Source: Terfezia claveryi
Taxonomy: Eukaryota > Ascomycota > Pezizomycetes > Pezizales > Pezizaceae
Reading direction: 5' to 3'
NCBI GenBank assembly: GCA_015179025.1
Contig: WHUX01000199.1
Location: 30,996 to 94,995, forward strand
DNA length: 64,000 bases
Shown: piece by piece, positions 54,755 to 64,000 of the stretch
How the letters are laid out: every line of letters starts with the position of its first letter
How positions within the stretch are numbered: position 1 is the stretch's first letter
Notes under the pieces: generated by a model
Told to the model about the DNA's origin: nothing
Database searches by the model: none
What the model saw: the letters and a program-made list of their open reading frames with translations, nothing else
Program-made: the position numbers and the translations under genes

Positions 54755-56340
54755 ATGTCCGATCAAAGTTCTGATGATTCCCAAGGGACCTACGACCACA
54801 GCGATAGTGATTTCCCCGACCCACATATCATACACATTCACCAACACTTTGAACAACATGAACATTGGAATGAAGACGAATTTTCAGTATGGTGTCGACA
54901 GTCAGATAATCCAAAGTTCGCTGTACAGCATACAATTCACTGTTACTGGGTAAACTCGTTGAAGAATTTCTCCAGAGCAGGTGATGCGCGTGCTGCAACC
55001 TTACTTCGAAATACCTACAGCACAAAAAATCAGAGCAGAAAACTTGTAAGTACCACATCTCCCACTGCCTTTCATTCCTGTCTGCGGTGTCATCACTTTG
55101 GTGCTACTTCCTACTCTATCATTTTGGAGCTTCCTGGCTCCATCACTTTGGAGCTAAGTCCCAGTTCCCTTACTTGGGAGCCTCCGGTATCCATCACTTT
55201 GGAATGATCGGATTCCATCACTTTGGAATGGGGTGGGATGGTCGTGGTACAAGTTGCTCTTGCTACTGATTATTTACAGAAAAGGAAATGAAGAAAATCA
55301 CTACTCACAACCCGACGTGGGAGTGTCTACATTCATGCTAATACCTATATTACTGGCCATCATAATCCGGTTAGCATCTCGCAATCTAAACCTACCGAGC
55401 CTGATACTAGTCCTACAGACCACATGTCTCGTGTGGTTCTTCGGGAGGTGGAGTTGCATGTCCTCAACTTGTCAGATTCTCAAGTACAAGCACACATTTC
55501 TGGGGCGGAATTTCAATGGTATTCTTCTCGTTCTTCTGTTGTTCCAAAGAGTCCGGAGTTTCAAGATGCTCTGGCTCTCTTTCAGAATTCCCCTGATCTT
55601 AGGCCCGAAAATCCTGATCTAGTCAATATGTGGTGCTAGATCAGGCACGTACATGAAAACTTGTTTGTGCCAAATTATTCTCCACACATGTCCTTTACTC
55701 ACATTAGTTTAGGCAACTGTTGAGTGATAAGTTGAAGCCACATTGGAGTTCATTTCTTACTGAAGGGTTTTTCGATGCAAATGTTTGGAGTCCTATAATA
55801 GATAGTCTGTGGTTAGGCGAGCAGGATATGATATTAGTTAGGTAAGTAACCCCTTGCCTTATATTACCCATCACTAATTTTAGCAGAAAGGAGGTTGAGC
55901 TATTAAGGAAGAATGAAAAGTGCAAATTGGATGGCCTCATTCGGTATGGGGATAGTGTTCGTGAATTTGACATCGGTGTTCTAGAAGTTAGCAAACCGGA
56001 ACGTCCCAAATCAAACCAGAAAATGGTTATAGATATGTATAAGGTCACGCATGCAATGGCGGTCATACTTTTTGATTTACGGCATGCGCTTGAACACCGG
56101 ACTCCTATTGAACGTTCTTCACTGCAAGTCATCGGATTTGTTTGCTCTGGATGGGGATGTGTTGTTCTTCACATGTGGTGTGATGGGAGTACTTTTGTTG
56201 TTAAGGCTAAATCTTTTGCACTTGTTTTTGGTCGTGGTTTAGAGCCAAATGTAGAATTTCTACGAACCCTGGTACGCTACCATGACTTGGCTCGACTTAC
56301 AGTTTCTACTGTATCCTATCAAGCGGAGTCTGATCTATAG
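54755..56340 (+). pseudogene. Four-exon gene of unknown function with one in-frame TGA
   Basis: Exons are 54755-55045, 55280-55632, 55713-55841 and 55887-56340, together 409 codons in one frame. Introns start GTAAGT, GTGCTA and GTAAGT and end in AG. The product starts acidic (MSDQSSDDSQGTYDHSDSDF), then HTIHCYWVNSLKNFSRAG, MSRVVLREVELHVLNLSD and DKLKPHWSSFLTEGFF. Exon 4 reads CKLDGLIRYGDSVREFDIG, VLEVSKPE, YKVTHAMAVILFDLRHAL and IGFVCSGWGCVVLHMWCDGS. The last exon recalls uncharacterised fungal proteins with a restriction-endonuclease-like look (D...ExxK), but this is a guess. A TGA at 55289 (CGA by one C-to-T change) is the only break. Intron 1 is long (234 nt) and holds CCATCACTTTGGA repeats. 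Confidence 0.6.
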
Positions 56341-57581
56341 TTTTTCTGTCTTCCTATTTCAGTCTCAAAGAATCCATTCTCATATCAAGCTCAAACAAGC
56401 CGCCCGTAAATTCACAAGATACGTCTATACCGTACAGTCAAAATGTGGCTCCTGCCATCCGGTACAGCAAATTTTGCAGTGTTGCGCGGCGTATCTACAA
56501 CTGAGAGTGGTCAGCCCACATGATAACATGTGGGAATAGACGGTAAATTGGACGGTGAATTCGACGGTACTTCTAAATTATTGCCAAACTCCCTACTAGA
56601 GAAACACTCCCCAAAATCATTACCATCGGAATCAACTTTGAATCACCGCCAAAATTCCAATTCACTATCCAATTCACCATCCAATTCACCGTCCAATTCA
56701 CTATCCAATTCTAGCTAAGAGCTACTGAACTCACATGATATTCATTTTGTTTGATATTAAGGCAGTGCAGGAGGGTTTACATGGCGTTCCTCAGCCGAAT
56801 TGGAAGAATCACCTCTAGCATGCAGCTCGAATATTACTTAAAAATAGGGCAATTCTAAAATGCCCCTATTGTTAAGTTAGTCTGATTTTGTTAATGTATA
56901 CGGCAGGGCAATCCCACCCACGCTAAAATAACTTCTTGGCACACATTTGTCTTCAGGCTAGGTGGCAAAGACTATTCGTGCACCGCAAACTATAGTCTTC
57001 TGTGTTTCTAAATTCAACGCTGCGATCAGCCAACTGAAGCCACTGCGATGGTGCTGGCAAGAACAACAAAATGAGGCTTGGGTGCTTCCTATCTTTGGTT
57101 AAGGTCCTATCTTTGGTTAAGGTCCTATCAGCAAAGAAGTTGCATCTATGACCCTTACTTCAACCATACCACTTCTTTGCCAAGTTTAGGGCTGCCCAAG
57201 GCAATGCTTCACTAGAACCATTTTTGAAGTAACCTATGAAAACCCCACCAAGAAGTTGATCTCCAGGCTAACTGCAACGAACAGCTCAAGCCTCCTTCCA
57301 TAACTTGGGGATCCGTACTAGGCTAGGTCTATCCTTGAGAAAAACGTCTCAATCAAATCTACCACGTATTCTTCCTCCGTTCTTCACCTTCTTCAACCAC
57401 CTCTTCCTAATGTCCATGTCCTCCTAATTCCCTCATCTCCGTCCCATGTTCGGCAAGTTGGGTCTATAGTGTCATCTATAATCGATATCCCTGTTCGGAA
57501 GTGCACATAGTTAATCCGATCCTTCCTGCTCCACCTGATCACTCTTCCTCCTCCTGTTCCCGCTACTTTTCTCTCTCTTCT
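56341..57581. repeat. No gene; 15-bp minisatellite at 56656-56712
   Basis: CCAATTCACTAT/CAT/CGT units repeat about four times at 56656-56712. A short inverted relative (GACGGTGAATTCGACGG) lies at 56550-56566. The rest is unassigned. Confidence 0.5.
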
Positions 57582-58141
57582 CTTGATATGCTTATATGTG
57601 ATATTTATATGGGATGATATGCCTTCATATGATAGCTTATTTGGTCTTGCCGGGCAAGTGCAAGTACAGGTCTTATGTATTAGGAGAATTAGAGCTTGGA
57701 TGCAATATCTCTGTAACAACAATCATTAGTACCGTAATGTTGTACAAGATATTGCTCGCTTTGATGCCTATGTTAATGATCTAGAGGATCTATCATCTCA
57801 ACAACAGTTCGAGTTATTACTAGATGAGGATTGGAACTGTGGAATAGAAAGTGGGCCTCCCCAGTTCTATTATATAGGAAGTAAGGAAACTTGAGTCGGC
57901 TATGGCAGGAAATTTACCTCCTATGATTCTATTAACAATTGGAGCAAGGATTATGATTACAAAAAACCTATGGATTAAGGCAGGTATCGTTAACAGGGCA
58001 ATGGAAACCTTGCGGGGGCTCTTACCCAGTGTAGAAGTCAGGAGGCTTCCCATATGTTTGTTAGTTGAAGTTGATCACTACCAAGGTCCTCCATTCCTCG
58101 ATTCTCACCTTCAGAGGAGGAGCGGCGACTGGACGCTCTAG
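57582..58141 (+). pseudogene. Helitron/PIF1-type helicase C-terminal relic
   Basis: Frames at 57592-57870 (FIWDDMPSYDSLFGLAGQVQ, then YRNVVQDIARFDAYVNDL) lead, after a break near 57893, to 57902-58141. That part reads LPPMILLTIGARIMITKNLW, IKAGIVNRAMETLRGL and LLVEVDHYQGPPFL. The pattern LxxGARxMxTxNLWxxxGxVNxAxGT...P..VLVxFDxYxGP is typical of the C-terminal region of PIF1-like helicases, as found in Helitrons and in host PIF1. The N-terminal nucleotide-binding motifs are not here. The first ~85 bp recur at 60375-60464. Confidence 0.6.
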
Positions 58142-58239
58142 ATATTGGGAGAAATCTGCAGTTATAATTTTAATATCATCTTTGTGCACCATATGTTTCC
58201 TGTCTCTACAATTGAATTGGCAAGTGGAAAAAGTAATGA

Positions 58240-59970
58240 TTTTTTATTTTTTTATTTTTTTAAATACTTAGTACTCCTATGCAGCCCCATTAGGGGGGCT
58301 ATGAGGAGCCACATGGAAACCCGGTGGATTCAAGGGTAAGGCAAGTTAATCTGCTAGACTCACGCAAAATAAATACACAAAACAAAAGGAGACTCATGAA
58401 TAGGATACTCCCATGCTGTCATTAACCAGCAGTGCCGGATAAGCCCAAGGGCCCTAACTAGAGCCCCGAAGAACAAAAGAGTGCCTTACGGCCTGTAAAT
58501 ATGAAAAGCCCTGTGCAGGTGAGAAGAGAAAATTATAGGAACCACTCACCAGTAGAAACCCCATAAATAAGATTCTCTCTCTGAAAACAAAGAACCCAAA
58601 CGCTTAATCCAAATATAACTGCTGGTAGGGTGATCTCGTCTCTCTTATCTGCTCCAATCGTATACTGTAGTGTGGAAGAATCTCCTGCTCATGCGGAGCC
58701 CCTGGTCAATGTTGATCTGCTCTTTCATGTAGATGACCAGTGATGATGCCATCTTCCCGGCTCTCCTGTATTCTTGCATCAACCAGTGAATCCCCAAAAT
58801 TTGGACTCCAGTTGACTTGTTGTCTTCCTCTATCCAGCGTCACATCTGGCCTAGCTTGAACTTTGTTGGTGCTGCATGGAGGACCATGGTTTTTGCTAGT
58901 GTTGGGGGAGGTGATAGCCTTCCTTTTCCTTTGCCCCAGGTCTTCGGGGGTGCTTTTCTCTTCTGGAACTCTGGGGGTGGTGCTATCTTTTCTCTATTGG
59001 TTTGAGGGGGGATGGTGGTCGGAGGTGGTATCACTGTCGAAGGTGCTTTGCCCTTGTCCTTTGGTGGTTGACGCGGTGATGGTGAGGTGGTGGTTGTTAC
59101 TGCCTCTACATACGTGCGTGTTGGAGGCGGGTCCGTATTGGTGGATACACTGTTGGTGGTTGGCTTCTGTACCAGGGTTGGAGATGTGGTCTGTGTGCTT
59201 GTATCTCTTATAGGGGTTGGCAGTGGAGGCAGTGGTGGGGCTCGTATGTAATTCAGGAATTTCCAATGTCTTGATGCACCTTCCTCGACAGCATCGAGAG
59301 AGCCGGTAGTATCCATATCATGGACTCGTTGATACTGCCTACAAAAGATCCTGAAGAGGAAGTCAAATTCATTGCGGTCTCGGCTTTTGTGGATTGCTGT
59401 TCTCAGCTCAGCCATGCTATTCCAAACTGCCATGTAAAACAGCATTTCCTCACTAGGTTCCTCGTCATTGGTGTCACTTTCATGATCATCATAGTCAGCC
59501 GGCAGTGGTGGTGGGGATACCTGTAGTGGCTGTGATATTTGCGGAGTTGTAACTATGGCTGGGTGTCTGGTAACTGGAAGTCGGGTTTTCAGTGGCGGGT
59601 TATGCTTGTCGAGCTTGCCCAAGTTGTCTTTCCTCTTTCTCTGAAGCATGTTTGGTACTGTGTGGGAGTTACAAATTCCCTGATTGGCTGGTGCTGACTT
59701 GGTGTTAGTGCTCTCGCGGAATCGTAGACTAATGCTCATGAGGGGATATTTCTGTGAGAGCGAGGAAGAAGAAGACAGAGGAAGAGGGGAAAAAGCTTCA
59801 ATCGAGGGGCAAAGGGTCACGATAGTTGTTCTCCCGAGGTTCGAGTAGATATTCTTGATGTGGACAGCGATGGCTATCTCGTGGTGCTGTCCTCTTGTCT
59901 GTAGATACTCTAGTTGTTGAGATCCAACCAAGCGCTCGTCCTGTCAAGGTGGTTGTTGGTGCAGCCTATT
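58240..59970 (-). mobile_element. Complete ORF1-only retroposon with target duplication
   Basis: A 13-bp direct repeat GAAAAAGTAAYGA lies on both sides (58227-58239 with T, 59971-59983 with C). On the minus strand the element starts at 59970, carries one long ORF1-like frame, then about 380 nt of non-coding sequence and an A-rich tail (58240-58262). No endonuclease or reverse transcriptase is present. The long, variable-type duplication and tail point to LINE-style target-primed insertion in trans. Confidence 0.72.
58645..59739 (-). pseudogene. ORF1 protein of the retroposon, one nonsense codon
   Basis: Likely start ATG 59739 (MSISLRFRESTNTKSAP); the open frame extends further upstream without an earlier ATG. 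Segments: basic KRKDNLGKLDKHNPPLK, acidic DYDDHESDTNDEEPSEEM, a helical part (WNSMAELRTAIHKSRDRNEF) and a long Pro/Thr-rich part with TYVEAVTTTTSPSPRQPP. The end reads VLHAAPTKFKLGQM, TGA (58840), then RWIEEDNKSTGVQILGIHWL and RRAGKMASSLVIYMKEQI, stopping at 58645. The TGA is CGA changed by one transition. The last segment is shared with the relic at 3619-5230 and resembles nucleic-acid-binding ORF1 proteins of fungal LINEs. Confidence 0.65.
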
Positions 59971-60177
59971 GAAAAAGTAACGAGTTTTAGCAGAATATAG
60001 CACTATAGTGTTTAAAACTGATAGTAGGCATAGCGCAGTAGTAAGTTCTTTACTTTACGGTTTATGTTTATTTATTGAGGGCCCGAGTTCGATTTCCAGT
60101 GGAGGCAAGAAGTTAATTGCCTTAATATCACTGTCAGCGGACCAGGAGCAGGGTTGTCGGGTATCCATTCCTTAATG

Positions 60178-60270
60178 CTCCAGTTCACTATATCTCCACC
60201 AAATCACAAGTCTATAATGAGGGCGACCTAAGAAGTAGTGTGATGGCGCTCGGAGTATAGTGAACTGGAG
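60178..60270. repeat. 93-bp hairpin element
   Basis: Inverted arms CTCCAGTTCACTATA (60178-60192) and TATAGTGAACTGGAG (60256-60270) are perfect. No frame. Size and form suit a minimal foldback or miniature element. No target duplication proved. Confidence 0.55.
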
Positions 60271-60374
60271 TAACTCGTTTTGCCTTTCGACATAAGTGTC
60301 TTTCTTAGTGACCGCTCCAAGGATCGAGACTCCTTTTTTTCTTGCCAAATCACATCGTCGTCAACCTCAGTTAC

Positions 60375-60465
60375 CTTGTATGTATATACTTATATGGGAC
60401 GATATGCCTTCATATGATGGCTTATTCGGTCTTGCCAGGCAAGTGCAAGTGCAGGTCTTATATAT
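60375..60465 (+). repeat. Copy of the helicase-relic segment at 57591-57676
   Basis: TATATGGGACGATATGCCTT through AAGTGCAGGTCTTATATA matches the earlier segment with about five changes. It codes the same WDDMPSYDGLFGLARQVQVQ. A partial third copy (TTTTACGGGACAATATACCT) follows at 60470. Confidence 0.6.
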
Positions 60466-60883
60466 ATATACTTTTACGGGACAATATACCTTGATATGAT
60501 GGTTTCGTGGCTTCAGCTACATAAATAAAAAGTAAAAACTCCACAATTCAAAGACTCTAGCAGCTTTTCATATCAACCCAGGGGCACATTCTCACTACAG
60601 TGAGCACCATGCATTCAGTAATAGTCAATTGCGGATATTTTTTGTAGAAGCTGACCTAGTGTGCGCCACGGGGCGAGTCGGTCCGAGTTTCTGGCCCTTA
60701 CAACTCGTTCGGCTATCGACTCGCCTCGGTCTCTGCCTACTGCAACTCGCCTCGGACCACTTCGCCGATTAATCGGTGATCTACAGATTACTTACCAAGA
60801 TCCCTTACTAACCTCGTTCACACTTGTGCATTCGCCAAGTCCAGGGTTTTCCGTTCTTTCCCCTATTCGTCCGTGCATATGGT

Positions 60884-60970
60884 TGTCACGGATTGCCTGT
60901 CTTGTCACGAATTGCCACTCTTGTCACGGATTGCCAGTCTTGTCACGGATTGCCAGTCTTGTCATGGATC
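60884..60970. repeat. GTCACGGA array 1
   Basis: Five units of about 20 bp, CTTGTCACGGATTGCCAGT and variants. The same core occurs twice more near 61060-61085. It is unlinked to any gene seen. Confidence 0.7.
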
Positions 60971-62079
60971 GCTCATTTCGTCTTCCAGCATGGCACCGAT
61001 CCCACCAAACCCCGTTCCTGTCCCTTTGTATGGTTTTTGCTAATGTCACCATTCTTAGTCACGGATTGCTTCTGCTGTCACGATTTCTAGAACCATTCTT
61101 TCAAATTTCTCTCTCACGTTCTCTATGCTCTGTTTGTGCTGCCATACGTCCACACATTCTATATCAAACGTCCTACCTACTCGTCCCCATATTATCCTTT
61201 TCCTTGTACCCAAATTTCTCACGTTTGCTTCTAATCCCTAAACCCTCCATCCGCCCTATCTTAATAATAATTCATACATAAATGCTCTCAAGATTTCTAC
61301 GTCCACCCAAGAAGTGCCCACAGTTCCACATCGTGAATTATTCCCATTCTCCCCAAACTCAATTTACATCCCGTAAGTAATCAATGACCAAAATAAAAAA
61401 AATAAAAAAGAGTATCAACCGCGGATTCATCATGAGAACTAATCCACCCTGGTGTCGCTCATCATAATAATCACAATTCAACTAAAAAAACAATACATTA
61501 AGGAAACCTACGCACAAAAAGAAACCCACCCATACAAGGGAAGCTAATAGGAAAAAGCAAAACTCAGGTACAAAGGACAAAGGAAAAAAACAATGAACAA
61601 AGGATAATTGACCATACCTACCTCGGTTTGCGCCCCCTCAAGTATGCAGGCTCACACTTTGTAATTCCTACGCTGAGTGGGCCATAACTTTTTCTGAAGC
61701 CTCGTTGCCATTGAAGGCGTCAGGTTGACAGATGGAGAGGCAGGGCGCTTAGTCCCGCGATGTGAGGTGCAGGGTGTTGGGGTCCCTCTTTCTCCCTCAA
61801 TAGGCTGCCTTGGAATAAGCCAATTCCTCCCGCTGACTGCGCACTGAAATTGTTGAATGGGCTAGAAATCTGAGAAGTTGTATCTCCCACATTAAGATCA
61901 TCTCCCTCAAACTCTTCCTCTCCCTCCATGCTACTCTCATACTCTGACACCGTATCACCATTTCCTGATGGTCCATCTAGAGTGACTGGCATCATGCGGC
62001 AGAGGAATTCTGTGTCATATCTGAGAGCCTGTCTCTCCTGGCTCACATCAATTTCATCATGATCAGCTAATCCTTCTTC
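60971..62079. other. No gene seen
   Basis: Contains an A-rich stretch near 61390-61410. The minus-strand open frame at 61720-62082 directly follows the hAT relic and shows no recognisable domain. Confidence 0.4.
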
Positions 62080-62516
62080 CACATGTGCAGGAGTGTTTCA
62101 GGGTCTGGTTCTGTATATTTTGCATGTATCGAGTCCCAAATTTCGTCAACATTAGCGCTGTGATCATCTAGTGACCCATTCGGTTCCGGCGGTAAGGCAA
62201 AATATCTCGAGCACCGCTGAATATACGCTCAACAGCCACAGATGTCAGTGGAATACTCAATATGTCCCTTGCCATTTGTGCTAGCGTCGGGTATTAATGG
62301 CATGAACCTTCCACCAGGATAGGGGACACTGCCCATCTAGTATGGCCAGACCACTGGTTAAGTATCTCTTGACCTCCGGAATATTCTCTGATTTGGTCAC
62401 TGTCCGCTCTTGTAGTCGACGCATGATATAGGATTGCTCTGAATCGTGAGGCGACTCTTCTGAGCCTGGGGCTCCGGTGCGTACCTGGCGTAGTTGATAT
62501 CAAAATATTCCTCAAA

Positions 62517-62680
62517 CTGTACTCTAAGTACCCAATAAGGTCAGATTCTCATTCGTTTCATAATGTCACAGGATACATCTGTTGTCACGGATGCATCTGT
62601 TGTCACGGATGCATCTGTTGTCACGGATGCATCTGTTGTCACGGAATGTACTCCATAACGTTCGTAGAATTGATACTTAC
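62517..62680 (-). repeat. hAT intron with GTCACGGA array 2
   Basis: Between a GTAAGT donor and a CAG acceptor, four units of TGTTGTCACGGATGCATC stand in tandem at about 62573-62646. The unit has the same core as the arrays at 60884 and 63343. Confidence 0.65.
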
Positions 62681-63305
62681 TGGTAATATTCTGTGTATGG
62701 TATGCAGTCAACAGCCTCCTAATTCATGGTAGGATCCTGTACCGAGACATTTCCCCAATCCGCGTACAAGGATAACTTCTTAGATGGGTCCAGGATAGTC
62801 TCTAGATTGTAGATGAGTGATTGTTTTTCCATTCTCGAATAATACTTCTGCAATATGAGGTAACAGCCTTTCGTTGCGCACAAAAATCCTGGTGCCCACG
62901 TCGTGCTGGCTGGAAGTTTGCGTTATGTTTGCATTGTTTTTCGATATGGTCGAAAATGTCGTTGTAGATGAATAACGTGTTATGTATAGTCGCATGCTGG
63001 CCTATGGAAATAGCATGTGTATAATCAGAGAGCGGTTTCAGAAAAATTATAGCCTCCTGAACTTGGGCCCATTCTTCTTTACTCAGCCACAATAGGCTAT
63101 ACTTTCCTTCAGTTGTAGTCAGACTGATCCATTGTTCAATGTATGACTGTAGTCGCAATGCTCGCGTAAGCATGTCAAAGGTGGAGTTCCACCGAGTTCT
63201 GACGTCCTGTATGAGGCCCATTGGCACGGGAGTGTCATTTTGGAGTTCTTTGAATTGTGCCAACCGTTGAGGACTAGCCACTATAGCTTTACACAGCTCC
63301 CGAAC

Positions 63306-63449
63306 CTGGAAAACTGTTAGCACATGGGATTGGGGATAGGATTCCGTGACATTGTGGAATTCCGTGACATGTGGAATTCCGTGACATTGTGTAATTCCGT
63401 GACATGTGGAATTCTGTGACGGGGTTATTGCAGAGCAAATATGACTAAC
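63306..63449 (-). repeat. hAT intron with GTCACGGA array 3
   Basis: A 144-nt intron whose length keeps the frame open. At about 63343-63421 it contains five units of GGAATTCCGTGACATGT type (the complement reads GTCACGGAATTCC). Confidence 0.65.
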
Positions 63450-64000
63450 CTTGCATACTGATCGCGCAAATGTACCTGGCGCATACCCTTGCAGTGCTTT
63501 GATTGAAGTCTCCACTTGAGGAGCGGATGAGATAGTGTCATCATTATCTGGGCTTGACTTAAGTTCTTTCATAAACTGGTTGCTCACCAACGCGATAACA
63601 TGTGCGAGGCAGGGAAGTCTATATTGCTCCGCATTCCACTTTGGACAGAATACATTTGCCTGTAAATGCTTGGCCAGTGCTATGTTGACACTAGCATTGT
63701 CTGAGACAATAGCTAAGACCCGGCTAGTGATACCCAAATCCCGGATTATTTGGCTTAGCTTATTGGCCAGTTGTACTGCATTATGAGATTCCCTCCAAGG
63801 AATTGGAATCCGATAGTATGTTGATGCACTTGCCATTCTTTGTCTATGTAGTGGAGTGTTGTACCCATAAATGCTAATTTATTAGGTGAGGTCCAACAGT
63901 CAGTGGCGAGGTGAAGCAATGTATCGTCTGGAAGGCTTTTCTTGAGCTTCGCTTGAATTTCCGCTGCATAATGATGTATACTACGCCGAAGTGTAGTTGC

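Larger units (their letters stand above)
62080..64000 (-). pseudogene. hAT transposase pseudogene, runs off the right edge
   Basis: At the window edge the frame reads LATDCWTSPNKLAFMGTTLH and IGFQFLGG. A shift near 63805 leads to RVLAIVSDNASVNIALAKHL and YRLPCLAHVIALVSNQF, then VRTRWNSTFDMLTRALRLQS, all typical of hAT. Two introns remain: 63306-63449 (GTTAGT...CAG) and 62517-62680 (GTAAGT...CAG). The C-terminal dimerisation region at about 62290-62170 is well kept (YPTLAQMARDILSIPL, TSVAVERIFSGARDILPYRR). It stops at a TAG after NRMGH, where hAT proteins normally continue (ITALMLTKF is readable beyond). There are at least three shifts and one or two stops. Confidence 0.85.

Noticed and set aside
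60028..60110. tRNA-like boxes (TAGCGCAGTAGTAAG, then GAGTTCGATTTCC) that could be a second SINE head
   Set aside because: The B-box has mismatches and I see no clear tail or target duplication, so it stays below the standard for a feature.
61720..62082. 120-codon minus-strand frame after the hAT relic
   Set aside because: It starts at GTG, has no domain, and overlaps the degraded end of the transposase; probably chance.

Overview
The window looks like a repeat-rich piece of a filamentous fungal chromosome, most likely an ascomycete (Pezizomycotina). The signs are a Zn(II)2Cys6 transcription factor gene, spliced genes with introns of about 31-80 nt and GT/GC-AG borders, chromodomain Ty3/gypsy retrotransposons, fungal-type hAT, Tc1/mariner and helicase relics, and a mutation pattern in the repeats that resembles repeat-induced point mutation (RIP). 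Species assignment is inference. I see no confident tRNA, no rRNA and no CRISPR array. Most of the sequence is dead mobile DNA; likely host genes form short islands.

Positions 1-2325 hold the 3' end of an internally deleted gypsy element (LTR 211-722) inserted in the gag of a second, minus-strand LTR element (LTR 2132-2325). Positions 3001-23391 are a nest: two inverted copies of a ~610-bp repeat (3001-3610, 22779-23391) flank AT-rich DNA with an ORF1-type retroposon relic (3619-5230). A chromodomain gypsy element (5640-21572) sits in that DNA. A second, minus-strand chromodomain gypsy element (11046-20882, exact 5-bp target duplication CTTTG) sits inside the first. A GGCGCC-rich miniature inverted-repeat element (15055-15342) sits inside the second. 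From 24313 to 30475 come hairpins, a pogo-like DNA-binding-domain relic fused to a Gly/Ser minisatellite, a small unknown ORF, an LTR element with gag and only a fragment of integrase (27451-30027), and a tRNA-derived SINE (30130-30475).

A four-exon gene of unknown function lies at 31222-32437, followed by mostly unassigned DNA with small ORFs, tandem repeats and a 24-bp perfect palindrome. A probable piggyBac-type element (43485-44207) precedes an unprocessed folylpolyglutamate synthase pseudogene (44784-46409) that still has its introns, a second broken gene (46445-46999) and a Tc1/mariner relic (47125-47749). A non-autonomous LTR element full of tandem repeats (47990-50281, target duplication CCCAG) interrupts a third copy of the ~610-bp repeat. 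A gene island follows: a coiled-coil gene (50454-51142), a divergent small ORF (51330-51617), a Zn2Cys6 gene with a GC-AG intron (51956-52613), a broken gene with an inverted partial duplicate, and a four-exon gene with one in-frame TGA (54755-56340).

The right end has a Helitron/PIF1-type helicase relic (57582-58141), an ORF1-only retroposon with a 13-bp target duplication (58240-59970), three small arrays sharing the core GTCACGGA, and a hAT transposase pseudogene running off the window edge. These parts do not form a pathway. The common theme is repeated insertion followed by decay through C-to-T and G-to-A changes. The best candidates for new biology are the antisense ORF and second zinc-knuckle array of the inner gypsy element, the ORF1-only retroposons and SINE, and the GTCACGGA arrays in introns.
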